From the NCBI GenBank assembly GCA_028870665.1, contig JAGWPB010000001.1:37216-101215 (forward strand): a DNA stretch of 64,000 bases, in the 5' to 3' direction. Shown piece after piece: positions 42,822-57,111 of this stretch (its first letter is position 1; each line of letters starts with the position of its first letter). Under the pieces are notes generated by a model. The model was not told where the DNA came from and searched no databases. It saw only the letters and a list, made by a program, of their open reading frames with translations. The position numbers and the translations under genes are program-made. The stretch comes from Lysobacteraceae bacterium (lineage in GTDB: Bacteria > Pseudomonadota > Gammaproteobacteria > Xanthomonadales > Rhodanobacteraceae).

Positions 42822-43424
42822 CTACAGCCAGCCCTTCTGCCGTGCCAGACGATAGGCTTCGATGCGGTTGCCGACACCGAGCTTGCCGATCGCCTCGCTG
42901 AGATAATTGCGCACCGTGCCGTGGGAAAGGTTCAATCGTGCGGCGATACCGGAGGCAGCCAGCCCCTCGCCGGCCAGACGCAACACCTGGCGCTCACGCT
43001 CGCTGAGCGGATCGGCCTCGGTCCAGGCCTCCAGCGCCAGCTGCGGATCGATCGCGCGGCCGCCCCGATGCACGGTGCGCAGCGCTTCGGCCAACTGCTC
43101 GGCCGGAGCATCCTTGAGCAGATAGCCTGAAACGCCGGCATCCAGCGCGCGGCGCAGGAAACCGGCGCGAGCGAAGGTGGTCACGATCACCACCCTGACC
43201 GGCCATCCGTGGCGCTGCAGGCGCTGTGCCAGCTCCAGACCGGTCAGACCCGGCATCTCGATGTCGGTCACCAGCACGTCGGGCTTGAGACGCTGCAGTT
43301 CACGCCAGGCGGCTTCGCCGTCGGCGGCCGTGCCGAGCACCTCGAGGTCGGATTCGAGACTGAGCAGCGCCGACAGCGCCCCGCGCACCATGGCCTGATC
43401 CTCGGCCAGCAGGATGCGGATCAT
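42822..43424 (-). CDS. NarL/LuxR-family response regulator (DesR-like)
   Basis: MIRILLAEDQAMVRGALSALL; LSERERQVLRLAGEGL HTH. Confidence 0.94.
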   Translation of the reverse strand: MIRILLAEDQAMVRGALSALLSLESDLEVLGTAADGEAAWRELQRLKPDVLVTDIEMPGLTGLELAQRLQRHGWPVRVVIVTTFARAGFLRRALDAGVSGYLLKDAPAEQLAEALRTVHRGGRAIDPQLALEAWTEADPLSERERQVLRLAGEGLAASGIAARLNLSHGTVRNYLSEAIGKLGVGNRIEAYRLARQKGWL

Positions 43425-44677
43425 GGCCCGGCCCCGCGCCGTGTGCTGCCGGCCGCCGCACTGTCGGCGGCTTGTGTGACGATCGCCCGCTGCACCGGCA
43501 TCGCAGCGGCGGCACACAGACGACCTGGCGCCAACGCACCCTCGGCCAGGCCAGCCCCGGTACGCGGGCAGCCGAGATCGGCGCAAAGACGCGTGCCGTG
43601 ACCGGGCTCCGAATCGATCTGCAGGGTGCCGCCCAGCGCCGCCAGCCGCTCGCGCATGCCGATGAGGCCATTGCCCTCACGCACGACGCCGCCACAGCCG
43701 TCATCCTCGATGCACAAGCGCACCCGTTCGCTCGTGCGCGTCAGTACGACGCCGACGCGATGCGCGCTGGCGTGGCGCTGGATATTGGTAGCGGCCTCGC
43801 GCAGCACCATGGCCAGCGCGGCGTCAAGGGCCGGTGGCAGATCGGCGGTATCGGTGCGGCTGTCCACCAGAATGCCGGCGGTTTCCAGCAGCAACCGCGC
43901 GCTGGCCATTTCGGCCAGCAGCTGCGGCGCGTGCAGTCCGCTGACCGCGGCGCGCACCTGCGTCAGCGCCTCGCGCGCCACGCGCTCGACCTCGCGCATC
44001 TCGCGCCCGGCCGCAGCGGCGTCGCGCTCGACCAGACGCGCGGCGAGTTCACTCTTCAGCGCTACCAGCGATAGCGTGTGGCCCAGCAGATCGTGCAGGT
44101 CACGGCCGATCCGTTCGCGTTCGGCGGTGGCGGCGAGGCGGCGGATTTCCTCATGACTGAGACGCAGCTGCGCGTCAGCCTGACCCTTGCTGCGATACAT
44201 CATGTTCATGCCGCCAATCACCAGCGCCCACAACGTCACACTGAGAATGGTCGGCCACGACCAGCCCAGTGCCCGCGCCTCGACGGTGTAGGCAGCAAGC
44301 AGGCCCAGCATCGCCAGGAGCGAGATGCGAACGCCGCGGAATGCAAAGCCGCTGAACACGCAGGCGTAGATCACGTAGGTCAGCGCACCGGGATTGACCG
44401 GCGAAAGCACGAAACCCAACGCGGCGATCGCGGCGACATAGCCCTTGATCTGCCGGACCGGCACGGCATAGGCGCGCAAGTACAGCCATATGAACAGCGC
44501 GTACGACAGCAGGGTGGCCGGCATCCAGGCGCGCCATGGCATGGAATTGAGCACCGGCACGGCCACGATCCACACGCCCCACACCAGATTGGCGAGCGCG
44601 AAGCGCCACGCCTTGTGCGATGGCTGGGTGCCACGGGTGTAACCGAGGATGGAATCCGGCGCGATGTCGAAACGCAT
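43421..44677 (-). CDS. HisKA_3-type sensor histidine kinase (DesK-like)
   Basis: Multi-TM N-terminus, ERERIGRDLHDLLGHTLSLVALKSELAARLV, GNGLIGMRERLAALGG. Confidence 0.93.
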   Translation of the reverse strand: MRFDIAPDSILGYTRGTQPSHKAWRFALANLVWGVWIVAVPVLNSMPWRAWMPATLLSYALFIWLYLRAYAVPVRQIKGYVAAIAALGFVLSPVNPGALTYVIYACVFSGFAFRGVRISLLAMLGLLAAYTVEARALGWSWPTILSVTLWALVIGGMNMMYRSKGQADAQLRLSHEEIRRLAATAERERIGRDLHDLLGHTLSLVALKSELAARLVERDAAAAGREMREVERVAREALTQVRAAVSGLHAPQLLAEMASARLLLETAGILVDSRTDTADLPPALDAALAMVLREAATNIQRHASAHRVGVVLTRTSERVRLCIEDDGCGGVVREGNGLIGMRERLAALGGTLQIDSEPGHGTRLCADLGCPRTGAGLAEGALAPGRLCAAAAMPVQRAIVTQAADSAAAGSTRRGAGP

Positions 44678-44727
44678 GCGTCCTCCAGGATCGCGATACC
44701 GCCATCATAGGCGCGTCGCGCTTGTGT

Positions 44728-45489
44728 TCACCCGGCGCTGCGCAGGCGCCGCACGGCGAACACGAAGCACAGCGCCGTGAACAGCAGCAGCGTCTCGACG
44801 TGCGGCAGCACGGAGGCGGGCGCCATGCCCACGGCATGCAGGCTGAGCCGGCCCAGATGATAGGCCGGCCACAGCGGCGCCAGTCCCTGCAGCACGTGCG
44901 GCATCGCCTGCAGCGGCACCCACAGCCCGGACAGGAACGACATCGGCAGGTAGATCAAATTGGCGAGTGCCGGCGCCGCCTGCGCGCTGGCCCAAGTGCC
45001 GATCAGCAGGCCGATGGCGCAGAACGGCAGCACGCCCAGCACCATCACCAGAGCCAGTGTCAGCCACTGCGCCGGCGCTAGGCGCACGCCACCGATACTC
45101 GCCGCCAGCACGGCCAGGATCACGAAGATCAGCGCAGCGAACAGCATCGCCATTGCCATCTTGGCAGCGAGATAGGCGCCCGGCGGTACCGGCAACGCGC
45201 GCTTGAGCGCCAGCAGGCCACGCTCGCGATCGATCGCCACCCCGATGCCGAGCGCGAACAGGCCCGGCGCCATCACACCGAAGGCACCCATGCTGCCCAG
45301 CACGTAGACCGCCTGCTGCGGACCGTGTCCGCCGAAAACGACCCCGAACAACAGATAGAACATCGCCGGAAATGCCAGCATCGGCACCACCGCACCAGGC
45401 GCGCGCAGCAGGCGCAGGAATTCGTACCCGGCATCCGCCGCGTAGATGCGCGCAAGGCGAGGCAATGGCAGGGTATCGACAGCATTCAT
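44728..45489 (-). CDS. ABC-2 type transporter permease
   Basis: Polytopic, ABC-2 topology; 1-nt overlap with upstream ATPase. Confidence 0.9.
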   Translation of the reverse strand: MNAVDTLPLPRLARIYAADAGYEFLRLLRAPGAVVPMLAFPAMFYLLFGVVFGGHGPQQAVYVLGSMGAFGVMAPGLFALGIGVAIDRERGLLALKRALPVPPGAYLAAKMAMAMLFAALIFVILAVLAASIGGVRLAPAQWLTLALVMVLGVLPFCAIGLLIGTWASAQAAPALANLIYLPMSFLSGLWVPLQAMPHVLQGLAPLWPAYHLGRLSLHAVGMAPASVLPHVETLLLFTALCFVFAVRRLRSAG

Positions 45490-46388
45490 CAGGCGACCTC
45501 GCGAGTGAGTTCGGTAAAGGCTTCGGCCAGCCCTGCGCGCTGCACTTCCAGCGCACTGAGATGCGGATCGGCGTCGAGCAGTCGCCGCAGCACCGGCTCG
45601 GCCTGCTGCAGCGTGGTGATGGTCAGCAGCCCGTTTTCGACCTGGCTTTCGCACACTCCCGGCCAATCGCGCACCGACTCGACAGTGAGCGCGCTGCAGC
45701 AGCGGATGCGCTTGCGGGCAACACGGGCGCGAATCGACTCGACGCTGCCCTCGGCCAGCACGCGGCCGCGCGCCAGTACGGTCACGCGACCGGCCAGCGC
45801 TTCGGCCTCCTCCAGATCGTGCGTGGTCAGCAGCACCGCGCAGCCTTCGGCGACCAGGCCACGGATCGTGGCCCACAGGCGCTCGCGCGCCTCGAGGTCC
45901 ATGCCGACCGTGGGTTCGTCGAGAAACAGCAGTTCGGATCGCCCGCACAGCGCCAGCGCGAACTGCACGCGGCGCTGCTGCCCGCCGGACAATTGGCCGT
46001 AGGGACGCTTGAGCAAATCGCCGATACCGGCCAACCGGGCGCTCTCGGACAGCGGGCGCGGGCGCGGGTAGTAGTTGGCGGCCATCGCCAGCAGTTCGCC
46101 GACGCGCAGCGTTTCCGGCAAAGCCCCGGACTGCAGCATCACGCCGACGCGCCGGCGCGGCACCAGCGTTTGCGGATCCGCTCCGAACAACTCGACGCGG
46201 CCGCTGTCCGCCCGCGCCAGCCCCAGCAGCAGGGCGATCGCCGTGGTCTTGCCGGCGCCATTGGCACCAAGCAGGGCATGCAGTTCGCCCCTCTTCAGCA
46301 TGAGATCAATGCGGTCGAGCGCACACTGGGTGCCGAAGTGCTTGCGCACTTCGCGCAGCGCGGCGACGGGCGAGTCTGCAGGTGCCAT
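45489..46388 (-). CDS. ABC transporter ATP-binding protein
   Basis: LLGANGAGKTTAIALLLGLA; YGQLSGGQQRRVQFALAL; LLFLDEPTVGMD. Confidence 0.94.
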   Translation of the reverse strand: MAPADSPVAALREVRKHFGTQCALDRIDLMLKRGELHALLGANGAGKTTAIALLLGLARADSGRVELFGADPQTLVPRRRVGVMLQSGALPETLRVGELLAMAANYYPRPRPLSESARLAGIGDLLKRPYGQLSGGQQRRVQFALALCGRSELLFLDEPTVGMDLEARERLWATIRGLVAEGCAVLLTTHDLEEAEALAGRVTVLARGRVLAEGSVESIRARVARKRIRCCSALTVESVRDWPGVCESQVENGLLTITTLQQAEPVLRRLLDADPHLSALEVQRAGLAEAFTELTREVA

Positions 46389-46564
46389 CCGCTTCCTCCA
46401 CGGGTGGCGGCAGTGTGGATGAGCGCGCGGCGGCGCAGCACTCGCCAACGTCAACACTCGCGCCTGACAGCCGTCATCCGGGGGTACCGGCGGCGGCGGC
46501 GCGATGTTATGCTTGTCGCCTATTTTCCTTTCCCAATAAAGGCTTAGCGCGTCAGGCGGGACTC

Positions 46565-48109
46565 ATGACTGAGTCCCCAGGACGCCCCGGAGGAGCCATG
46601 AACCTGATCAGCCGACTCGCCAGCCTGCGCCACGCCGGCGGCACGATCCGCACCCATGGCCTGGATGATGCGGCGATCGAACGCTTCGCGGCGCTCGATC
46701 CCGCGCTGGTACAGGCGGTCGATGCCGCGTGCGTGGAATTCCAGCGCCTGCAGATCGAGATGCCCGAATTCCTGCGCCTCGACGAGCAGGAACAGATCGA
46801 TCGCGTGCAGTCGGGTTTCGTCAACTTCTACCCCGACGACGCGGTGAATCCCTATATCGCGCTGGCGGCACGGGCGTCATGGATCGTCAGTCTCAAGGGT
46901 GCCGTAATCCAGGATTGCGGTGGCTACGGCATGCTCGGCTTCGGCCACGCGCCGCAGCCGGTGATCGACGCCATGGCCGGGCACCAGGTGATGGCCAACG
47001 TGATGACACCGAGCTTGTCGCAGCTGCGCTTCGATCAGGCCCTGCGCCGCGAGATCGGCCACACGCGCGGTGGTTGTCCCTACAGCCATTTTCTGTGCCT
47101 GAACTCGGGCTCGGAGTCGGTCAGCCTGGCTGGCCGTTTCGCCGATGTGAACGCCAAACTGATGACCGAGCCGGGCGCGCCGCATGCCGGGCGCAGCATC
47201 AAGCGCATCGCGGTCAAGGGCGCATTCCACGGCCGCACTGAACTGCCGGCGCTGTATTCGGATTCTTCACGCAAGGCGTATGTGCAGCATCTCGCCAGTT
47301 ATCAGCACCACGAGTCGCAGCTGATCACCGTCGAGCCCTACAGCGTCGAGCATCTTGCACGGATCTTCACCGAGGCCGAACGCGAGGGCTGGCACATCGA
47401 GGCCATGTTCCTCGAGCCGGTGATGGGCGAAGGCGATCCGGGTCGGGCGGTCACACCGGAGTTCTACCGCGCCGCGCGCGAGCTGACGCTGGCACATGGC
47501 ACCCTGCTGCTGGTCGATTCGATCCAGGCGGGACTGCGTGCGCACGGCGTGCTGTCGATCGTCGATTACCCCGGCTTCGAGGGCCTGGACGCGCCGGATA
47601 TGGAGACCTACTCCAAGGCGCTCAACGCCGGCCACTACCCGCTCTCGGTGCTGGCGGTGAATGCGCGCACTGCCGCGCTCTACCGCAAGGGCATTTACGG
47701 CAACACCATGACTAGCAACCCGCGCGCCCTGGACATCGGCTGCACGGTACTCGGCATGCTGAGCGATGCCCTCCGCGAGAACATCCGCGCGCGCGGCCGC
47801 GAGTTTCTGGACAAGCTCAGCCGACTCAAGGACGAATTGCCCGGTCTGATCACCAAGGTGCAGGGCACCGGCCTGCTGTTTTCCTGCGAGCTGGCACCCC
47901 AGTTCAAATGCTATGGCGCCGGTTCGATCGAGGAATGGCTGCGCGAACACGGCATCGGCGTGATCCACGGCGGCGCCAACTCGCTGCGCTTCACCCCGCA
48001 CTTTCGCGTGACCAGCGCCGAGGTCGATCTGATCGCGCAGCAGGTGCGCAGGGCACTGCTCGAAGGCCCCGGCGCGACGGCCGTCGCGCCGAAGGCCGCG
48101 GCGGCCTGA
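46565..48109 (+). CDS. Class-III PLP-dependent aminotransferase family protein
   Basis: CLNSGSESVSLA, KGAFHGRTELPA, LEPVMGEGDPG, VDSIQAGLRAHG, SKALNAGHYPLS; start 46565 or 46598. Confidence 0.85.
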   Translation: MTESPGRPGGAMNLISRLASLRHAGGTIRTHGLDDAAIERFAALDPALVQAVDAACVEFQRLQIEMPEFLRLDEQEQIDRVQSGFVNFYPDDAVNPYIALAARASWIVSLKGAVIQDCGGYGMLGFGHAPQPVIDAMAGHQVMANVMTPSLSQLRFDQALRREIGHTRGGCPYSHFLCLNSGSESVSLAGRFADVNAKLMTEPGAPHAGRSIKRIAVKGAFHGRTELPALYSDSSRKAYVQHLASYQHHESQLITVEPYSVEHLARIFTEAEREGWHIEAMFLEPVMGEGDPGRAVTPEFYRAARELTLAHGTLLLVDSIQAGLRAHGVLSIVDYPGFEGLDAPDMETYSKALNAGHYPLSVLAVNARTAALYRKGIYGNTMTSNPRALDIGCTVLGMLSDALRENIRARGREFLDKLSRLKDELPGLITKVQGTGLLFSCELAPQFKCYGAGSIEEWLREHGIGVIHGGANSLRFTPHFRVTSAEVDLIAQQVRRALLEGPGATAVAPKAAAA

Positions 48110-48190
48110 TACCCCGCCCAGCGCGATCGAGACACGCGACCGCGACGCCCGGATGGCGCTGCACGGTACGGAACGGATGCTGATCCTGCC

Positions 48191-48228
48191 CCCGGATTCC
48201 ACCCTCCGCGAGGCTGCATCCGGGCTAC
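48191..48228. repeat. REP-like palindrome
   Basis: cccGGATtccaccctccgcgaggctgcATCCgggctacc: inverted CCCGGAT/ATCCGGG, resembles dispersed gtagcccggatgcagc...ggaatccggg elements. Confidence 0.55.
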
Positions 48229-48288
48229 CCATTGCGGCAATCGAACGCAACCTGGCACCGGCCAATCGGCGCCGCGTGTCCCCTGCGA

Positions 48289-49395
<1,107 letters not shown>

Positions 49396-49438
49396 TCAAG
49401 CGCGGGATTCTAGCAGGGCGCCGCGCCCGCGGGTGAAC

Positions 49439-49795
49439 TCAGCGCCGCAGCAGATGCAGCACTTCCTCAAGCTCGATGCGCACCTGACGCACCACCTGGG
49501 TCGTCAGGTTCACCTCCTCGCGGGCCTGCTGTCCTTCGAGGCGCTGTCGCGCGCCGGTGATGGTGAAGCCGTGCTCGTAGAGCAGCGAGCGGATCTGCCG
49601 GATCATCAGCACGTCATGGCGCTGGTAGTAGCGCCGGTTGCCGCGCCGCTTGACCGGCTTCAGGCCGGTGAACTCCTGTTCCCAGTAGCGCAGCACGTGC
49701 GGCTTGACGCCACACAACTCGCTGACCTCACCAATGGTGAAGTAGCGCTTGGCCGGGATGGCCGGCAGCTCGCTGTTACTGCCTGGGTCCAGCAT
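49439..49795 (-). CDS. MerR-family transcriptional regulator
   Basis: [41 protein letters not shown]. Confidence 0.93.
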   Translation of the reverse strand: MLDPGSNSELPAIPAKRYFTIGEVSELCGVKPHVLRYWEQEFTGLKPVKRRGNRRYYQRHDVLMIRQIRSLLYEHGFTITGARQRLEGQQAREEVNLTTQVVRQVRIELEEVLHLLRR

Positions 49796-50075
49796 AGGCC
49801 TCCACCTGCATCTTCAATTTCTGACCGGGACGGAACGTGACCACGCGGCGGGCGGAGATCGGAATCTCCTCGCCCGTCTTCGGGTTGCGTCCCGGCCGCT
49901 GGTTTTTCTGGCGCAGGTCGAAATTGCCGAAACCCGACAGCTTGACCTGCTCCCCCTGTTCCAGGGCCTCGCGGATCACCTCGAAAAAGGCATCCACGAA
50001 TTCCTTGGCTTCACGTTTGTTCAGGCCGACCTCATCGAACAGGCGCTCCGCCATTTCCGCTTTCGTCAGCGCCAT
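49776..50075 (-). CDS. ihfA: Integration host factor alpha subunit
   Basis: [32 protein letters not shown]...[26 protein letters not shown]. Confidence 0.97.
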   Translation of the reverse strand: MALTKAEMAERLFDEVGLNKREAKEFVDAFFEVIREALEQGEQVKLSGFGNFDLRQKNQRPGRNPKTGEEIPISARRVVTFRPGQKLKMQVEAYAGPRQ

Positions 50076-50077
50076 GC

Positions 50078-53917
<3,840 letters not shown>

Positions 53918-53929
53918 GGTCTCACCTCC

Positions 53930-54127
53930 TCAAGCGTAGGGAAGCATGCGCGCAACACCCTTTTGATCGGATGCATGCACATGGTTGGGGCCGCGAAGAT
54001 TGCGCTTACGCTTGGTCGACTTCTTGGTCAGGATGTGCGACTTGAAAGCGTGTCCAGCCTTGAATTTGCCGCTGGCGGTCTTGCGGAACCGCTTGGCAGC
54101 GGCCCGATTGGTCTTGATCTTGGGCAT
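53930..54127 (-). CDS. rpmI: 50S ribosomal protein L35
   Basis: [46 protein letters not shown]. Confidence 0.98.
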   Translation of the reverse strand: MPKIKTNRAAAKRFRKTASGKFKAGHAFKSHILTKKSTKRKRNLRGPNHVHASDQKGVARMLPYA

Positions 54128-54278
54128 GGTCGTGTTCCTTCCGATCGTTCTTGACTGACGCGGGCGGCGGCGCAGCCGCGCTTTCCATCCTGCCCGGGTC
54201 GGCGAAACAAGGCCCATCCGACGGGCCAAGTCATTCAGTTTAATGCAAAAGCTGCTGCAGCGGGCAAGCCGTCGGCAA

Positions 54279-54803
54279 TTATTTCTTCTTCGGGCCGATC
54301 ATCATCACCATCTGCCGACCCTCGAGGCGAGGAAACTGCTCGATCACGCCCTGTTCGCCCACATCCGTCTCGATCTTCTTGGCCAGGTTGTAGCCCAGCT
54401 CCTGGTGCGACATCTCGCGACCGCGGAATCGGATGTTGACCTTGACCTTGTCGCCCTCGTCGAGAAAGCGCAGCAGGTTTCGCAACTTGATCTGGTAATC
54501 GCCGACGTCGGTGGTCGGACGGAATTTCAGTTCCTTGATCTCAACCTGCTTCTGCTTCTTCTTGGCGGCGTTGGCCTTTTTCTGCGTCTCGAACTTGAAC
54601 TTGCCGAAATCCATGATGCGGCAGACCGGCGGATCCGCGTTCGGCTGGATCTCGACCAGATCAAGCCCGACCTCCTCGGCCTGACGCAGCGCGTCGTCAC
54701 GCGACAGGATGCCGACCATTTCGCCATCCTCGCCGATCACGCGCACGCGCGGTACACGGATCTCTTGGTTGCGGCGGTTGGCCTTGTTCTCAGGGGTAGC
54801 GAT
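54279..54803 (-). CDS. infC: Translation initiation factor IF-3 (putative AUC start)
   Basis: [44 protein letters not shown]...; GGAGG at 54812-54816 is 8 nt upstream of ATC at 54803. Confidence 0.93.
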   Translation of the reverse strand: MATPENKANRRNQEIRVPRVRVIGEDGEMVGILSRDDALRQAEEVGLDLVEIQPNADPPVCRIMDFGKFKFETQKKANAAKKKQKQVEIKELKFRPTTDVGDYQIKLRNLLRFLDEGDKVKVNIRFRGREMSHQELGYNLAKKIETDVGEQGVIEQFPRLEGRQMVMMIGPKKK

Positions 54804-54841
54804 ACCAGCGTCCTCCAAATGTTCGATGCGATGCCGCGGCC

Positions 54842-56743
54842 TCAGTGCAGGGCCTCGGCCTCCAGGCGATGGGCAAGATCGACGATGGACATGCTGCCGT
54901 GATCTTCCCCGTTGCGCGTGCGCACAGCAACGTGTCCCGAATCCCGCTCGCGGTCACCAACCACCAGCAGATAGGGCACTTTCTGCAACGTATGCTCGCG
55001 GATTTTATAGCCGACCTTCTCGTTTCGCAAATCGGCCTCGACGCGGAAACCTTTTCCGACAAGGGTTTGCGCAAGCTCGCGGGCATAGTCGGCCTGGGCA
55101 TCCGTGATGTTGAGGACCACGGCCTGCAGCGGCGCCAGCCAAAGCGGCAGGTTGCCGGCATGGTGCTCAATCAGGATGCCGATGAAACGCTCCATCGAGC
55201 CGACGATAGCCCGATGCAGCATCACCGGATGGCGACGGCGCGAATGCTCATCCACGTATTCGGCGCCCAGACGCTCGGGCATCATGAAATCGACCTGCAT
55301 GGTCCCGACCTGCCAGGCGCGGCCGATCGAATCGTGCATGTGATACTCGATCTTGGGCCCGTAGAAGGCACCCTCGCCCGGCAATTCCTCCCAGCTGATG
55401 TCGCAGGCAGTCAATGCCGCGCGCAACGCCTCCTCGGCCTTGTCCCAGACCGCATCGGCACCGATGCGCTGATCGGGCCGCAGGGCGATCTTCAGCGCGA
55501 TATCGCTGAAACCGAAGTCCGCGTAAACCTGCATCGCCTGGCGATGAAAAGCCGTCACCTCGGCCTCGATCTGGTCCTCGGTGCAGAAGATGTGACCATC
55601 GTCCTGGGTGAAGGCGCGCACGCGCATGATGCCGTGCAGCGCGCCGGAGGGTTCGTTGCGATGGCAGGCCCCGAACTCGCCGTAGCGGATCGGCAGGTCG
55701 CGGTAGCTGTGCAGGCCGGCGTTGTAGATCTGCACGTGGCCCGGGCAGTTCATCGGCTTCACCGCGTAATCGCGCTTTTCCGACTCGGTGAAGAACATGT
55801 TTTCCTTGTAATTGTCCCAGTGCCCCGAGCGCTTCCACAGCGATACGTCAAGAATCTGCGGGCAGCGCACTTCCTGATAGCCGGAGGCCTTGTACACGCG
55901 GCGCATGTATTGCTCGACCTGCTGCCAGAGCGCCCAGCCGCGCGGATGCCAGAACACCATGCCCGGCGCTTCCTCCTGCTGGTGGAACAGGTCCAGCGCC
56001 TTGCCGATCTTGCGGTGATCGCGTTTCTCTGCCTCCTCCAACTGGTTGAGATAGGCCTTGAGATCCTTGTCGTTGAGCCAAGCAGTGCCGTAGATGCGCG
56101 AAAGCATCGCGTTGCGGTGGTCGCCGCGCCAGTAGGCGCCGGCCACCTTCATCAGCTTGAAGGCCCTGAGCCGCCCGGTGTCCGGCACATGCGGCCCACG
56201 GCAGAGGTCGGTGAACTCGCCCTGGCTGTACAGCGACAGCTCCTCGCTGGCCGGAATCGATTCGATGATCTGCGCCTTGTACTCCTCACCCAGTCCGCGG
56301 AAGAACGCCACTGCCTCGTCGCGCGGCAACACGCGACGCGAAACCGGCAATGCCTCGGCGGCGATCTTCCTCATCTCCGCCTCGATCTTCGGCAGATCCT
56401 CGGGCGTAAATGGTCGATCGTAGGCGAAGTCGTAATAGAAGCCGCTGTCGATCACCGGGCCGATCGTGACTTGCGCGCCGGGATACAGCCGCTGCACGGC
56501 CTGCGCCAGAAGATGCGCCGTGGAGTGGCGAATGATCTCCAATGCCTCAGGGCTTTTCTCGGTGATGATCTGCAGATGTCCGTCGCTCTCGATGCGCTGG
56601 CCGAGATCAAGCGTACGCCCATCCAGCTTGCCGGCGATGGCGGCCTTGGCGAGGCCCGGACCGATCGCTGCGGCGATATCGCGCAGGGTAACGGGATGGT
56701 CGAAGGACTTCTGGCTGCCGTCGGGGAGCGTGATGGTGATCAT
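54842..56743 (-). CDS. thrS: Threonyl-tRNA synthetase
   Basis: [31 protein letters not shown] domain; [11 protein letters not shown]; catalytic class II motifs. Confidence 0.98.
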   Translation of the reverse strand: MITITLPDGSQKSFDHPVTLRDIAAAIGPGLAKAAIAGKLDGRTLDLGQRIESDGHLQIITEKSPEALEIIRHSTAHLLAQAVQRLYPGAQVTIGPVIDSGFYYDFAYDRPFTPEDLPKIEAEMRKIAAEALPVSRRVLPRDEAVAFFRGLGEEYKAQIIESIPASEELSLYSQGEFTDLCRGPHVPDTGRLRAFKLMKVAGAYWRGDHRNAMLSRIYGTAWLNDKDLKAYLNQLEEAEKRDHRKIGKALDLFHQQEEAPGMVFWHPRGWALWQQVEQYMRRVYKASGYQEVRCPQILDVSLWKRSGHWDNYKENMFFTESEKRDYAVKPMNCPGHVQIYNAGLHSYRDLPIRYGEFGACHRNEPSGALHGIMRVRAFTQDDGHIFCTEDQIEAEVTAFHRQAMQVYADFGFSDIALKIALRPDQRIGADAVWDKAEEALRAALTACDISWEELPGEGAFYGPKIEYHMHDSIGRAWQVGTMQVDFMMPERLGAEYVDEHSRRRHPVMLHRAIVGSMERFIGILIEHHAGNLPLWLAPLQAVVLNITDAQADYARELAQTLVGKGFRVEADLRNEKVGYKIREHTLQKVPYLLVVGDRERDSGHVAVRTRNGEDHGSMSIVDLAHRLEAEALH

Positions 56744-56820
56744 GAAATGGATTGAGTGGTGGTGGCCCGACGGCGCTTGCCTATGAAGCGCAGCACGGTC
56801 GCGACATGGGGGGCAACAAC

Positions 56821-56842
56821 GAAAAAGGGCGCCGGGCGCCCT
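56821..56842 (-). terminator. Intrinsic terminator in the thrS 5' leader (candidate attenuator)
   Basis: Minus strand AGGGCGC-CCG-GCGCCCT-TTTTC, between the thrS promoter and thrS start. Confidence 0.75.
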
Positions 56843-56875
56843 CATGGAGACTGCGGCCCAGCGCGCGATGGATGC

Positions 56876-56896
56876 TCAGTCGATCCGTGTCCTCAT
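56876..56896 (-). other. Mini-ORF MRTRID* in thrS leader
   Basis: ATG AGG ACA CGG ATC GAC TGA preceded by GAGGG at 6-nt spacing; directly after a 9-bp GTAA-loop hairpin (56908-56929). Confidence 0.4.
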
Positions 56897-56956
56897 GTCG
56901 CACCCTCGACGCGCGGTTACCCGCGCGTCACCCAGTCGGCATCGTATTCGAAGTGC

Positions 56957-56985
56957 AAACTAGAGCAGCATCCGCACGCTGTCAA
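56957..56985 (-). promoter_or_regulatory. Sigma70-type promoter for the thrS operon
   Basis: Minus strand TTGACA (56985-56980), 17-nt spacer, TAGTTT (56962-56957). Confidence 0.65.
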
Positions 56986-57111
56986 CGCATGCCAGCCGCG
57001 GCTTCGAAGACGCACCATCGACCGAACGTCACGCGCCGCACCGGCGCCAGCATGCGCCCCTGCTAAACTCGACGGCTGCTGAGGCGGCAGTGGCCGCAAC
57101 GGATTTCTGCG

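Noticed and set aside
54128-54278. Regulatory L20/L35 leader structure before rpmI (GGCCC...GGGCC hairpin)
   Set aside because: Only a short 5-bp hairpin is obvious; too weak to call without covariation data.
54845-56755. 636-aa plus-strand ORF over thrS
   Set aside because: Antisense shadow of thrS.
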